DNA from: Bacillota bacterium
GTDB lineage: Bacteria; Bacillota; Clostridia; Lachnospirales; Lachnospiraceae
Direction: 5' to 3'
Assembly: GCA_023414875.1 (NCBI GenBank)
Contig: JAEZMV010000015.1
Location: 448,285 to 512,284 of the forward strand
DNA: 64,000 nucleotides
Part shown: in pieces, positions 45,321 through 54,447 of the stretch
Layout of the letters: every line of letters starts with the position of its first letter
Numbering within the stretch: the first letter of the stretch is position 1
Notes under the pieces: generated by a model
Told to the model about the DNA's origin: nothing
What the model saw: the letters and a program-made list of their open reading frames with translations, nothing else
Databases searched by the model: none
Made by a program: the position numbers and the translations under genes

Positions 45321-46292
45321 TTACAGTTCATAATCCTTTTTATACTGTGCAAGCATAGCTTCTACCATGTCTTTATTCTGAACACCAGCTGTTGCACCAG
45401 AATACTGAACTGATATAGCTGCAGTACAATTTGCATAGATACCGCATTCCCGAATGCTTTTGCCCTGCAACAATGCAGAAATAAATCCTGATGCAAAATT
45501 ATCACCAGCACCTATGGTATCAATTGCAGTAATGTTCTTACATGCAGGAACAATCATGCTTCCTTCACTATTGCGAATATAGCAACCGCGTTTTCCAATC
45601 TTCATGATCACATTTTTCACACCACAACCATACAATGCATCGGCTACTTTATTTTCCTGCGTCTCTCCTGTCAATAGACATGCCTCATCAAAATTAGGGA
45701 AGAAATAATCAACATAGCTTAATGCCTCACGAATATCCTCTAGGGTTTCTCCCAAACGAGGTTTGATCATATCCGCAGAAATAACCATACCCTGTGCTTT
45801 TGCCTCTTTAAAGATCTGCACTAGAGCCTTCCCATCTAGTAATGGACAATTAAAAATACTTGCAAGCGAAAGTATCTTGGCCTGTTTCATTTTTTCAAAA
45901 TCTACATGTTCCAGATTTTCCTTCCATAGACTTCCATTTCGATTCGTGATAAAAGTACGCTCTCCATCTTCTGTAACCAAACCAATATTTATAGATGTAT
46001 CAATCGTCGGATCAATCTTTATTCCTTCCACATCGATATGATCCTGTTTACATGACTGGAGAATGTACCGGCCAGCTGCATCATCACCGATACAGGCAAT
46101 TATGCCCGTCTTAAATCCCAATCGACTAATAATGGTTGCCTCATTCATTGCATCTCCACCAACAGACATGGCAATTCTATCTATTGGATATGATTCTATA
46201 TCAAAAATATCTCTGGATACTGGACGCAACGGAATATCAACAATTGCTGCGCCAAGGCATATTACATCAAGTTTTCTATCCACTCTATTCAT
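45321..46292 (-). CDS. PfkB-family sugar kinase
   Basis: 323 residues. GLGAAIVDIP-like N-terminal (CLGAAIVDIPLRPV), GGDAMNEATIISRLG, and the C-terminal anion hole and base in TIGAGDNFASGF. Start ATG overlaps the aldolase stop; upstream ATGs are inside the aldolase gene. Likely phosphorylates a ketose or a ketose-derived sugar before aldol cleavage. Confidence 0.88.
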   Translation of the reverse strand: MNRVDRKLDVICLGAAIVDIPLRPVSRDIFDIESYPIDRIAMSVGGDAMNEATIISRLGFKTGIIACIGDDAAGRYILQSCKQDHIDVEGIKIDPTIDTSINIGLVTEDGERTFITNRNGSLWKENLEHVDFEKMKQAKILSLASIFNCPLLDGKALVQIFKEAKAQGMVISADMIKPRLGETLEDIREALSYVDYFFPNFDEACLLTGETQENKVADALYGCGVKNVIMKIGKRGCYIRNSEGSMIVPACKNITAIDTIGAGDNFASGFISALLQGKSIRECGIYANCTAAISVQYSGATAGVQNKDMVEAMLAQYKKDYEL

Positions 46293-47124
46293 CAGCCCTT
46301 CCATCATCACCGAATAATTTGATCTTATACATTGCACGTTCTTTGATTGCTTTACGAACTTCACGCTGAACAGCTAAGTATGGCTCATCTTTATGTGCAT
46401 TAGTTGCAGCCATTGCAGCCTGGCAAAGCTCTGTATGAATATTGATTTTTGCAATGCCAAGAGAAATCGCTTTCTTAATATCCGCATCACTAATACCTGA
46501 TGCGCCATGTAATACAAGTGGTATATCCACTTCTTTTGCAGTCTCTTCCAATACATCAAACGCCAGTTTAGGTTCAGAAGAATATACACCATGAACATTA
46601 CCGATTGCAACTGCTAAAGAGTCACATCCAGTTCTCTCCACAAATTCTTTTGCTTTTGAGGGATCTGTATATTGGTAATCCGATAATGCTTCTTCGTATA
46701 CTGTTTCATTACCAACATGACCAAGTTCTGCTTCAACTGGAATATTATATGTGTGGAAATAATCAACGCATCTCTTGATTTCAGCTATATTCTGCTCAAA
46801 AGGCAATGCAGATGCATCACGCATTACAGAATTCATGCAGTGATTTACTGCATTTTGAAGAATTGTCATGTTCCGGCCATGATCCCAATGCATAATTACC
46901 GGAATGGTGGCTTTTTTTGCCATAGAATCCATCATATAACAAAAATCTTCAAAAGAAGTATTACCTACAAATCCAGTGCCAAACGAAATAATAATTGGTG
47001 CACGTAATTCTTCTGCTGCATCGATAACTCCCATTAACATCTCTGCATTCCATACATTGAAATGCGGAATTGCATAATGACCTTCTGTTGCTTTTCTTTC
47101 CCAATATCTAATGTCTGATATCAT
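46285..47124 (-). CDS. Class II ketose-bisphosphate aldolase
   Basis: 279 residues. Zinc-binding HWDHG, GHVGN, IGNVHGVY and LHGASGI, with NIHTEL in the C-terminal part: FBA/tagatose-bisphosphate/GatY family. Cleaves a ketose (bis)phosphate to dihydroxyacetone phosphate and an aldehyde; substrate chirality is not decided by sequence. Lies between the kinase and dehydrogenase genes. Confidence 0.9.
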   Translation of the reverse strand: MISDIRYWERKATEGHYAIPHFNVWNAEMLMGVIDAAEELRAPIIISFGTGFVGNTSFEDFCYMMDSMAKKATIPVIMHWDHGRNMTILQNAVNHCMNSVMRDASALPFEQNIAEIKRCVDYFHTYNIPVEAELGHVGNETVYEEALSDYQYTDPSKAKEFVERTGCDSLAVAIGNVHGVYSSEPKLAFDVLEETAKEVDIPLVLHGASGISDADIKKAISLGIAKINIHTELCQAAMAATNAHKDEPYLAVQREVRKAIKERAMYKIKLFGDDGRADE

Positions 47125-47149
47125 AATGACTCTCCTTTATTATTAAGTA

Positions 47150-48214
47150 TTAACTTTCTTCATTCGTTACTTTAATAACACCCTTAACCATTTCCAGCTT
47201 CTTCACTGGGTCAATCGCATCCGTGAAAGCTTGTTGAACATCCTGGTAATCATAGATATCCGTTACCATATCTTTTACGTTAAATTTTCCAGTTGCAATC
47301 GCATCAATAGTCTGATTGAAATTGTTACAGGATCTGAATGCAGTCTGAATTATAACCTCTCGATTGATCTTCAAAAAATCAATTGGAACTGGCTTTGACT
47401 GCGTACCTACCATCATGATTTTTCCACCACGGGCAACAAGCTGTACCGCCTGCTGCGCTGTAAATACAGAACCAGCTGTCTCAAATACCAGCTCAATTCC
47501 ATGATTTCCGTAAAGTTCCGGGGCTCTGAGAACTGCAACTGTATCCTGATCCTTACCATTAATGACTCTAGCAGCTCCAAGCTTTTTCGCAAGTTCCAGG
47601 CGTTTTTCAATGACATCCACAACTGTAATATCTGTAGCGCCGAGACTTCTACAAGCCTGCAGCGTCATCAGTCCGATGGTACCGCCGCCCAGAATTACAA
47701 TACTCTTTCCTACACTTGCACCACCCAGAATCGCTGCATGCATACCTATTGCTGCTGGCTCTACTAATGCGCCTTCTAATGTCGTCATTCCATCCGGAAT
47801 GTGATATGTCCACTCCTCAGGATGGGTCATATACTGAGTTAGCGCTCCTTTATAATTGGGCTGTGTAGCCAGAAAATCTACATCCGGGCAGATATTATAG
47901 CGGCCTCCACGACAATACTCGCAAGAATCATCCGGTACACCTGGTTCAATCAGAACCTTATCTCCCACCCTGAATTTTGTTACCTTTGCACCAATCTTAA
48001 CTACTTCTCCAGCTACTTCATGACCTAGTCCAATTTTCTGATTTGGATCCTTCGGCGGTATAAATGGGCCAAACTCAAATCCATGAATATCAGATCCACA
48101 TATTCCAACATATTCCACCTTCAATAGGATTTCATGATCCTTTGGTTCGGGAACTGCACATTCCTGTATCTCGAATTTCATCGGAGTTACTAATATTGCT
48201 TCCGAATTTTTCAT
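47150..48214 (-). CDS. Zinc-dependent polyol/alcohol dehydrogenase
   Basis: 354 residues, medium-chain dehydrogenase of the sorbitol/xylitol/threonine dehydrogenase type. Catalytic zinc ligands CGSDIHGFEF and GLGHEVAGEV; cofactor motif GGGTIGL. The structural zinc lobe has only three of four Cys (PDDSCEYCRGGRYNIC, first Cys replaced by Asp). Start at MKNSEA, 7 bases after GGAGG. Confidence 0.88.
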   Translation of the reverse strand: MKNSEAILVTPMKFEIQECAVPEPKDHEILLKVEYVGICGSDIHGFEFGPFIPPKDPNQKIGLGHEVAGEVVKIGAKVTKFRVGDKVLIEPGVPDDSCEYCRGGRYNICPDVDFLATQPNYKGALTQYMTHPEEWTYHIPDGMTTLEGALVEPAAIGMHAAILGGASVGKSIVILGGGTIGLMTLQACRSLGATDITVVDVIEKRLELAKKLGAARVINGKDQDTVAVLRAPELYGNHGIELVFETAGSVFTAQQAVQLVARGGKIMMVGTQSKPVPIDFLKINREVIIQTAFRSCNNFNQTIDAIATGKFNVKDMVTDIYDYQDVQQAFTDAIDPVKKLEMVKGVIKVTNEES

Positions 48215-48246
48215 ACCAAAACCTCCTTTTCTTCTTATTTTTTTCA

Positions 48247-49320
48247 TTAGTCAAAATCATAAGTCATAATAACTTTAATAGCTTCTTTAGAAGCCATAGC
48301 ATCGAAGCCTTTTTCCCACTGGGATAATCCCAATCTGTGAGTAATCATTGGCTGAACCTTAATCGCACCTGATTCCAAAAGACGAATTGCATTTCTCCAT
48401 GATGTTGAATCATAAGCCATATGTCCAATAATGCTTTTATTCCAGGAAGTAATATCATTGATAGAAAATTCCAATGGTTTGAACCCCATACCTACACGTA
48501 CAATTTCAGCATTTGGTCTGGTCATTTCAATTGCCTGTTTCAGTGCAATGTTCGCACCAGAACATTCGATTACCAGTCCTAGATTTTCTCTGCCACAGAT
48601 TTCCTGGCAACGTTTTACGACATCCTCGCTAGAACCATTTACGCAATGTGTTGCTCCCAATTCCTTAGCAACAGCAAATCTAACTTTAGTATCATCTTCC
48701 AGACCAACCATAACGATATTAACAGCACCCATAATTCTTGCAATCTGTACAGAAAAAAGTCCCAGCGGACCAGTACCAAAAATAACTACATCCTGACCCG
48801 GAAGCAGATGTGCCTGCTGCGCTACTGCCTTATACGCATTACAAATTGGATCCAAAACCGCTGCTTCTTCATATTTCACACCTTCTGGGATCTCCCATAT
48901 TGCATGCTTATGAATACGAAGAATTTCCCCTGGAATTTTACAATACTTTGAAAATCCACCACCCCAGCGATTGTTATCAAGTCCTAGATTTACTTTTTCT
49001 TCACAACATAAGAAATCACCCTGTTCACATGCTGGGCAAACACCACAAACATGTCCGCTATTGTCGGATACAATTCTCTGTCCTACCTTCCAATCTTTAA
49101 CTGCTTCTCCAACTTTTACGATTTCACCTGCAAATTCATGTCCTCGTACAGAGTTGAATTCATCGGATCCATTTTCAACTTTATAGTGTTTCATATCTGC
49201 TCCGCAAATTGCAGCAGCTTTCACTTCAATAATAATATCCTCTGGTCCACACTCAGGTTCTGGAGTATCGATCATTCTATAACCGCCAAACTCTTTTCCA
49301 TATCTTGCTAATGCTTTCAT
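48247..49320 (-). CDS. Zinc-dependent polyol dehydrogenase
   Basis: 357 residues, medium-chain dehydrogenase related to sorbitol and galactitol-1-phosphate dehydrogenases. Catalytic zinc: CGADMKHY and RGHEFAGEI; complete four-Cys structural lobe CGVCPACEQGDFLCC; cofactor motif GTGPLGLFS. Paired with a second dehydrogenase 33 bases downstream. First gene of the sugar cluster; with the kinase, aldolase and reductase it outlines polyol oxidation, phosphorylation and cleavage. Confidence 0.88.
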   Translation of the reverse strand: MKALARYGKEFGGYRMIDTPEPECGPEDIIIEVKAAAICGADMKHYKVENGSDEFNSVRGHEFAGEIVKVGEAVKDWKVGQRIVSDNSGHVCGVCPACEQGDFLCCEEKVNLGLDNNRWGGGFSKYCKIPGEILRIHKHAIWEIPEGVKYEEAAVLDPICNAYKAVAQQAHLLPGQDVVIFGTGPLGLFSVQIARIMGAVNIVMVGLEDDTKVRFAVAKELGATHCVNGSSEDVVKRCQEICGRENLGLVIECSGANIALKQAIEMTRPNAEIVRVGMGFKPLEFSINDITSWNKSIIGHMAYDSTSWRNAIRLLESGAIKVQPMITHRLGLSQWEKGFDAMASKEAIKVIMTYDFD

Positions 49321-49825
49321 GTGTTTTCCTCCATTTTACATATTTTGTCCTTCTTTTGTTTTTCTTTTCATACGTCCTGTCAAATAAACGATTTATCTTA
49401 CCAATAAAAATCATTTATTCCTTCATATGTTACTCCTAAATGTTGTTTTCGTCAATAATAATATTTGATTTAAAGATTTTATTTGATTTAAACAGACTTT
49501 TTTGATTAAATGTTTGTCGAATTCCAACATTATTTTCACATTATTTATTATTAATTTTAAGAAAAATTCATTTATCCTATATCATTATTTTTTATATGTT
49601 TTAAAATCAGATCAAAGATTCACATATAAGCAAGCAGATACTTATATATAGGAAACTAAGCTGGTAAATTGTAGATCGAGTTGTATATTAGTTGAAAGTT
49701 GTAAAGTTGATTCTGAATATTAAATATAAATTTTTTCTATATTAATCAACAATTTTATTTATTGGAAAATCATTTTTTATTCTGATATTATCACATTAAC
49801 AAATAATAATATTGGAGGAAATAAA
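49321..49825. other. Divergent intergenic region of the sugar cluster (505 bp)
   Basis: Very AT-rich, no gene. It must hold both divergent promoters. A small inverted repeat ATATAAG-N10-CTTATAT lies near 49623-49646. No clear cre site or operator was identified. Confidence 0.5.
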
Positions 49826-50506
49826 ATGGCAAATGTAGGATGTAGAATATACACAAAAATCAATAGACCAGATCCAGAATTAATAAAACGTTTTGAAGGG
49901 ATTCCTGTAGCTAATCTTGATGACTGTATGAATCGTATTGCTTCATTAGATAGTACCTTAATTCCAATGAACGATTCACATATGGTAGGAACAGCATTTA
50001 CAGTTCGTTGCTCCGAAGGTGACAACCTTATGTTTTTAAAAGCATTAAAAATGGTACAGCCTGGCGATGTTCTTATTATTCAGGCAGCTGGTGGAATGAA
50101 TCGCGCGCTCTGTGGCGAAATCATGAGTTCCGAAGCACGCGCAGCCGGTGTAAAGGGATTTGTTATTGATGGCTGTATTCGAGATCGCGAAACGCTTCGT
50201 ACTTATACCGATTTTGCAGTATATGCAAAGGGAGTCATTCCAAATGGTCCATACAAAAATGGTCCTGGCGAAATCAATGTTCCTGTAGCTATGTGCGGAC
50301 AGGTAATTTGTCCTGGTGATATCATTGTGGGTGATCTTGATGGAATCGTTGTAATTAAACCAGAAGAAGCAGAAGAATTATTGGAAAAAGCACATAATAT
50401 TGCAGAAATTGAAAAAGGCTGGAAAACTACCATAAATAGTGGAAAGCAAATAGAAAAGCCTTGGATTGATGAAAAACTAAAAGCACTTGGTTGTGAAATT
50501 TTCTAA
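49826..50506 (+). CDS. RraA-like aldolase/decarboxylase
   Basis: 226 residues, RraA/HMG-aldolase fold: VANLDDCMNRI, FTVRCSEGDNLM and the metal-binding RD pair in IDGCIRDRE, with GDLDGIVVI. Such proteins cleave 4-hydroxy-4-methyl-2-oxoglutarate or 4-carboxy-4-hydroxy-2-oxoadipate, decarboxylate oxaloacetate, or are related to the RNase E inhibitor RraA. The neighbouring D-2-hydroxyacid dehydrogenase makes a 2-oxo acid substrate plausible. GGAGG lies 6 bases upstream of the ATG. Confidence 0.82.
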   Translation: MANVGCRIYTKINRPDPELIKRFEGIPVANLDDCMNRIASLDSTLIPMNDSHMVGTAFTVRCSEGDNLMFLKALKMVQPGDVLIIQAAGGMNRALCGEIMSSEARAAGVKGFVIDGCIRDRETLRTYTDFAVYAKGVIPNGPYKNGPGEINVPVAMCGQVICPGDIIVGDLDGIVVIKPEEAEELLEKAHNIAEIEKGWKTTINSGKQIEKPWIDEKLKALGCEIF

Positions 50507-50547
50507 ATAAAGAAAATTGTGAATACAAACTAGAAAGGAAACTGGTA

Positions 50548-51513
50548 ATGAAAATTGTTGTATTAGATGGCTATACAGAAAATCCAGGTGACTTAAGCTG
50601 GGGTTCACTGGCAGAATTAGGAGATCTTATTGTTTATGACAGAACTTCCACCATTGATGCCCCGATTATTATTGAGCGCATTGCTGACGCCGATATTGTA
50701 ATCACCAACAAAACACCGATCACAAAAAATACCATTGATAAATGCCCAAGTATTAAATTAATTGCATTTCTTGCTACGGGATATAATGTGGCGGATTATA
50801 ACTATGCAAAAGAAAAAGGCATTCCGGTCGTCAATGTTCCAACCTATGGAACACAGATTGTTGGACAGTATGCCATAGGCTTACTTCTTGAGATCTGCTC
50901 TCATTACGGTCACCATGATCAGACAGTCAAAGAAGGAAAATGGGAAAATAATCAGGACTGGTGCTACTGGGATTATCCTATGATTGAATTATATGGTAAA
51001 ACAGTTGGTATTATCGGTCTTGGGCGAATTGGTCAGGCTAGTGCTAAAATTTTAAAGGCCATGGATCTGAAGGTTCTGGCTTATGATGCATATCCATGTG
51101 ATGCTGGCCGTGAACTTGCAGAATATGTTGATATGGAGACTCTTCTGACCCAGTCAGATGTCATTTTCCTGCATTGTCCGCTCTTTCCTGAAACAGAAGG
51201 AATCATCAATGAATCTAATATTGCTAAAATGAAAGATGGCGTAATCATTATCAACAATAGTCGTGGTCAACTAATTGTTGAACAGGATCTCGCTAATGCA
51301 TTAAACAGTGGGAAAGTTTATGCAGCTGGACTGGATGTCGTCTCTACAGAACCTATTAATAGTGACAATCCATTATTAACTGCTAAAAACTGTATTATTA
51401 CACCTCATATTTCCTGGGCTGCTCAGGCATCTCGTCAAAGAATAATGGACGTAACCGTCGATAATGTGAAATCATTTATCAATGGTTCACCAATTAATGT
51501 TGTCAACAAATAA
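50548..51513 (+). CDS. D-2-hydroxyacid dehydrogenase (glycerate dehydrogenase-like)
   Basis: 321 residues. Nucleotide-binding GIIGLGRIGQA, PLFPETEGIIN and the C-terminal catalytic His in LTAKNCIITPHISWAA. Glycerate/hydroxypyruvate reductase type. Co-transcribed with the RraA-like gene after 41 bases, ended by a strong terminator. Together they are divergent from the polyol cluster and may handle its 2-oxo acid or hydroxy acid product. Confidence 0.9.
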   Translation: MKIVVLDGYTENPGDLSWGSLAELGDLIVYDRTSTIDAPIIIERIADADIVITNKTPITKNTIDKCPSIKLIAFLATGYNVADYNYAKEKGIPVVNVPTYGTQIVGQYAIGLLLEICSHYGHHDQTVKEGKWENNQDWCYWDYPMIELYGKTVGIIGLGRIGQASAKILKAMDLKVLAYDAYPCDAGRELAEYVDMETLLTQSDVIFLHCPLFPETEGIINESNIAKMKDGVIIINNSRGQLIVEQDLANALNSGKVYAAGLDVVSTEPINSDNPLLTAKNCIITPHISWAAQASRQRIMDVTVDNVKSFINGSPINVVNK

Positions 51514-51524
51514 TATGTTACTAT

Positions 51525-51560
51525 ATCAAAATCTGCTTAATATAAGCAGATTTTGATTTT
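51525..51560 (+). terminator. Terminator of the RraA/2-hydroxyacid dehydrogenase operon
   Basis: ATCAAAATCTGCTT/AAGCAGATTTTGAT, 14-bp stem with a 5-base loop, then TTTT. Confidence 0.92.
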
Positions 51561-51657
51561 AACAAATAATTCATATCCGCTAACAAGGTATTGAGGGGGA
51601 TTCAAAGAATCCCACCCCACGACTTGACAAAGAGCCCATTATTTACCTGAAGCTAAA

Positions 51658-51720
51658 AGAGACCGCGTATTCTCAGATTTACAATGTTTCTAAAGAAACA
51701 TCTGAAAATGAACGGTCTCT
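51658..51720 (-). terminator. Terminator after the BlaR-like remnant
   Basis: AGAGACCG/CGGTCTCT stem with a nested ATGTTTC/GAAACAT hairpin, followed on the minus strand by TTTTAGC. Confidence 0.7.
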
Positions 51721-51746
51721 CGATTTTCCTAATATAAAAGCTATAT

Positions 51747-52154
51747 CTAGTAAATATTAATAACCCCTATATATGAACGTAATTCAAAGTTCTTTTCAGT
51801 CCGAAGTAGGAATAGGTAGTCCCCAGATTCCTTAGGTAGAATTATCTGATTCTCGCCAGTTATCGAAAGATGCTGAAGTTCGTCATTATCAATTTTACTA
51901 TCAACAGACTGTGAGGTCAGTTTAAAAACACGGCAATCATAAAGCTCTGTTTCCGTAGAATATACTACTTCTACCTTTTCTCCTGCAGCAAAAGTTGCAG
52001 TCCAGGGAGAACTATTTGAATGATAAAAAGCCTTAATATCATTTGGCACTTCAGAAGAATGTATTGATTTATATATCGCTCGCGATGGTCTTAAAGATAC
52101 GGCATTAATATTCCCATTTCCATCAGTTCTGCCCTTAAGCCCTAACCAATCGGC
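51747..52154 (-). pseudogene. C-terminal remnant of a M56 (BlaR1-like) protein
   Basis: 136 codons, open to the left end, without a start at the 5' side (an in-frame TGA precedes it). Encodes DWLGLKGRTDGNGNINAV and ends FELRSYIGVINIY; I assign it to the C-terminus of a BlaR1/M56-type or similar extracytoplasmic protein because a BlaI N-terminus directly precedes it. The junction looks like a deletion that removed most of blaI and blaR. No recognised domain otherwise. Confidence 0.4.
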
Positions 52155-52216
52155 TCATTCTGCCAGATTAATTCTGCAAACTTTTCTTCACTTTCTGCAA
52201 GTTTATATTCTTTCAT
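52142..52216 (-). pseudogene. BlaI/MecI-family repressor, first 24 codons
   Basis: ATG behind AAGGAGG encodes MKEYKLAESEEKFAELIW..NEPIG then a stop. This is the conserved N-terminus of BlaI/MecI/CopY repressors; the rest of the HTH is gone. Good promoter-side sequence remains upstream. Confidence 0.75.
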
Positions 52217-52590
52217 GATAACCTCCTTGGTCTATACAATATCGACCTTGTATTGTTAGTCTATACCTGATAGACCAAATTGTCAATGATAATTTTATAT
52301 TTCTACATTTATTATATCTCAACATCTCTGAAGGCATTTCAATCCCAATGCTGACAAAAAAATCAGGAATTCCAACTATATAGACGTTGGAGCACCCCGA
52401 TTTTTATATTTTGATTCCTTTATTGTTTCGTTACAAATTAATTCATCGATCTAACATCAGCTAACATCTGTACTCGATTAAGCATCCGCTGAATAGCAAA
52501 GCCTTTTTAAATGGCTCAATCAGGAAAATCCTGATTGAGCCACTTACTGAAAGTCTGGAAAACTTTGATTTCAAGCCATTTAAGGCATAT
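52217..52590. other. BlaI-type operator region and hairpins, no gene
   Basis: Just upstream of the BlaI remnant are inverted half-sites: GGTCTAT (52229), AGTCTAT (52258), ATAGACC (52270) and ACAATA/TATTGT, consistent with an operator. Downstream lie two hairpins: 52365-52413 (AAAAATC../..GATTTTT) and a perfect 14-bp stem TGGCTCAATCAGGA with an AAA loop (52512-52542). No coding sequence seen. Confidence 0.5.
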
Positions 52591-52665
52591 TTATTTGTCT
52601 TTGCGTGACATCAATACTATTGTCTCCACATGGCTGGAGTGCTCATATTTGATGTCTGTCTTCAT
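52591..52665 (-). pseudogene. C-terminal tail of an RNA uracil methyltransferase (RlmD-like)
   Basis: In-frame stretch KTDIKYEHSSHVETIVLM then SRKDK and stop. HVETIVLMSR is the conserved C-terminal strand of RlmD/TrmA-family methyltransferases. Only about 25 codons remain. Confidence 0.5.
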
Positions 52666-52684
52666 GGAAATATGTCAATGTTTA

Positions 52685-53117
52685 TTATCTATTTAACAAC
52701 TCGATTAATTCGTAAACTCTAATTTTGGTAAGCTCTGCACCCTTTAAGTATTCTATCATTGGACGCATAGTTCCACCTTCGTATTCAGAACCCACTTTTA
52801 TTATTTCATTTTCTTTCCAAGTAATCCATTCCTTTTGTTCTTCAGTTAATTTATCCATTACATCTTTATCTAGACTTTCTTTTAAATATCCCCATACCTT
52901 ATTGATTTCATCATCCAGCTATACTATCATTCTCTACCGGTTTGTTATCTATTACTTGATTATTCTCTGTATTTGTATTATTTGAAGTTTTATTCTCACT
53001 CTGACAACCCGTAAATAATACTATGGTGCTACATACTGCTACCAATAATAATTTATGTTTATAGATACATTTATCTAACCTATTAATTTTACTGCTAAAT
53101 ACTAATTTTTTCTTCAT
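52685..53117 (-). pseudogene. DUF1311 (LprI-like) lipoprotein, frameshifted
   Basis: The start region encodes a lipoprotein signal peptide ending LFTGC and a Asn/Thr-rich linker, then stops at an in-frame TGA. In another frame the C-terminal part continues: LDDEINKVWGYLKESLDK, LTEEQKEWITWKENE and ...LIELLNR, typical of DUF1311. The middle has been lost or shifted, so the gene is broken. Confidence 0.75.
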
Positions 53118-53145
53118 ATAGTTTCTCCTTGATACTCATATATCG

Positions 53146-53436
53146 TCATACTTCTATCATGTTCAGAACACTCTGAACTGCTGCTTCTGGGTCAATTGAT
53201 TTAATTCCTGTCATTTTCATTTGTATCCCTTTTTTTTCAAATTCTTTCACTAAAATTTTAATAAATTCTCCGTAACCCTTCAATTCCTTATTTTCAGCCC
53301 AGGTCGTCTCAATGCCGCAAGTTGGTGAACCATTAATTCCAACTAAACCTACTATTTCAAAATCGTTTTTTTGATATTCTTCGATTTGATAAATAATTTC
53401 CTCAGTGAGTTTAATGCAAAATTTCTGTGCTTTATC
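53146..53436 (-). pseudogene. TudS-like (DUF523-related) desulfidase, N-terminally truncated
   Basis: Open stretch of 96 codons without start encoding IIYQIEEYQKNDFEIVGLVG, INGSPTCGIETTWAEN and KMTGIKSIDPEAAVQSVLNM. The GxNGSPxCG motif belongs to TudS / DUF523 proteins, which carry an iron-sulfur cluster for desulfuration. The N-terminal half is missing. Confidence 0.7.
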
Positions 53437-53501
53437 TTATTTCATGAATTTTGCAATTCTATATTCGTTTAAGATACTACATCGTTATACATTTTACAAT
53501 T

Positions 53502-54173
53502 TTATAAATTCATTAGCTCAGTTCTTCTTTCATGATTCATTTTCTCAAGAGCATAACGAAATGCTACACGTGGCATATCATCCTTATTTTTCTTCAAATA
53601 ATTATACACAAGTTCTGGCTCTTTTATAGACAATTCTTTTAGCATCCAACCATATCCTTTTAGAACTAGCTCTTCACTATCTTTCATTATCAAATCTAAA
53701 ATTACTATTGGGTTGATCTCTTTATATTTATTATGGCGAATAGAAGGAATTAACACAACAGCCGCTGCTCGGCGCATCCAAAATTCTTCTCGCTTAGTCC
53801 ATGGAATAATATTCTGCACAAGATAAGTATTCTGACTAATAAGTTCGCCAAAAGCATGAGTGCAAAAATCATCACAATCGCCCCATCCCCTCACATATTT
53901 AACTAGCCAACTTTCAAAAATGGAATAAGTATTGCTATCATACTGGTTCTTTATTCTATAAGCAAAATCAAAAGCTATAACACCCATTGCCCAATTATGC
54001 TGTTCCAAGAGTGACCCACATATATCTAATACATGTTCTCTTGATTTATCATGTAAATCACGAAATAACTTTCCTGATAGTTTTCTGATTTCTCCCGTTT
54101 TGAGATGGCCTCCATTAGGTGTACTGTTTATACGTTTTAATTCAGACTCTACTATTATAACTATATCACTCAT
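53502..54173 (-). CDS. AlkD-like DNA alkylation repair protein
   Basis: 223 residues, HEAT-like helical repeats of the DNA alkylation repair (AlkD/AlkC) family: WMRRAAAVVLIPSIR, SEELVLKGYGWMLKELS and MPRVAFRYALEKM are conserved positions. AlkD removes cationic alkyl-purines. Start at MSDIVI, 5 bases after AGGAGA. An intact gene among remnants. Confidence 0.85.
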   Translation of the reverse strand: MSDIVIIVESELKRINSTPNGGHLKTGEIRKLSGKLFRDLHDKSREHVLDICGSLLEQHNWAMGVIAFDFAYRIKNQYDSNTYSIFESWLVKYVRGWGDCDDFCTHAFGELISQNTYLVQNIIPWTKREEFWMRRAAAVVLIPSIRHNKYKEINPIVILDLIMKDSEELVLKGYGWMLKELSIKEPELVYNYLKKNKDDMPRVAFRYALEKMNHERRTELMNL

Positions 54174-54237
54174 CAAATTCTCCTTCCTCTGGAATATAAT
54201 CACCATTAACTATATAGATTCATTCTGAATTTTCCAA

Positions 54238-54447
54238 CTATGTAGTACTGTCTGCTATTTTTTTAAATATTTCAACTAGGGTTTTAAGGCCGACATGCAT
54301 TTTATCAATTTCTTTTTCATCCAGGATATCAACCATGAAAGCCAGCCCTTTTTGGGATTGCTCTTCAATGGTTTTCATATATTCTATTCCGTCAGAAGTC
54401 AACGACAGTAAAACTCCAAAACCACTACATAAAGTTGTTAAATTGTT
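54238..54447 (-). pseudogene. MarR-family regulator, C-terminal fragment
   Basis: Open stretch encoding VLLSLTSDGIEYMKTIEEQS then KGLAFMVDILDEKEIDKMHVGLKTLVEIFKK and stop; this is the wing and C-terminal dimerisation helix of MarR proteins. No start codon; the HTH part is lost at the neighbouring hydrolase gene. Confidence 0.65.
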
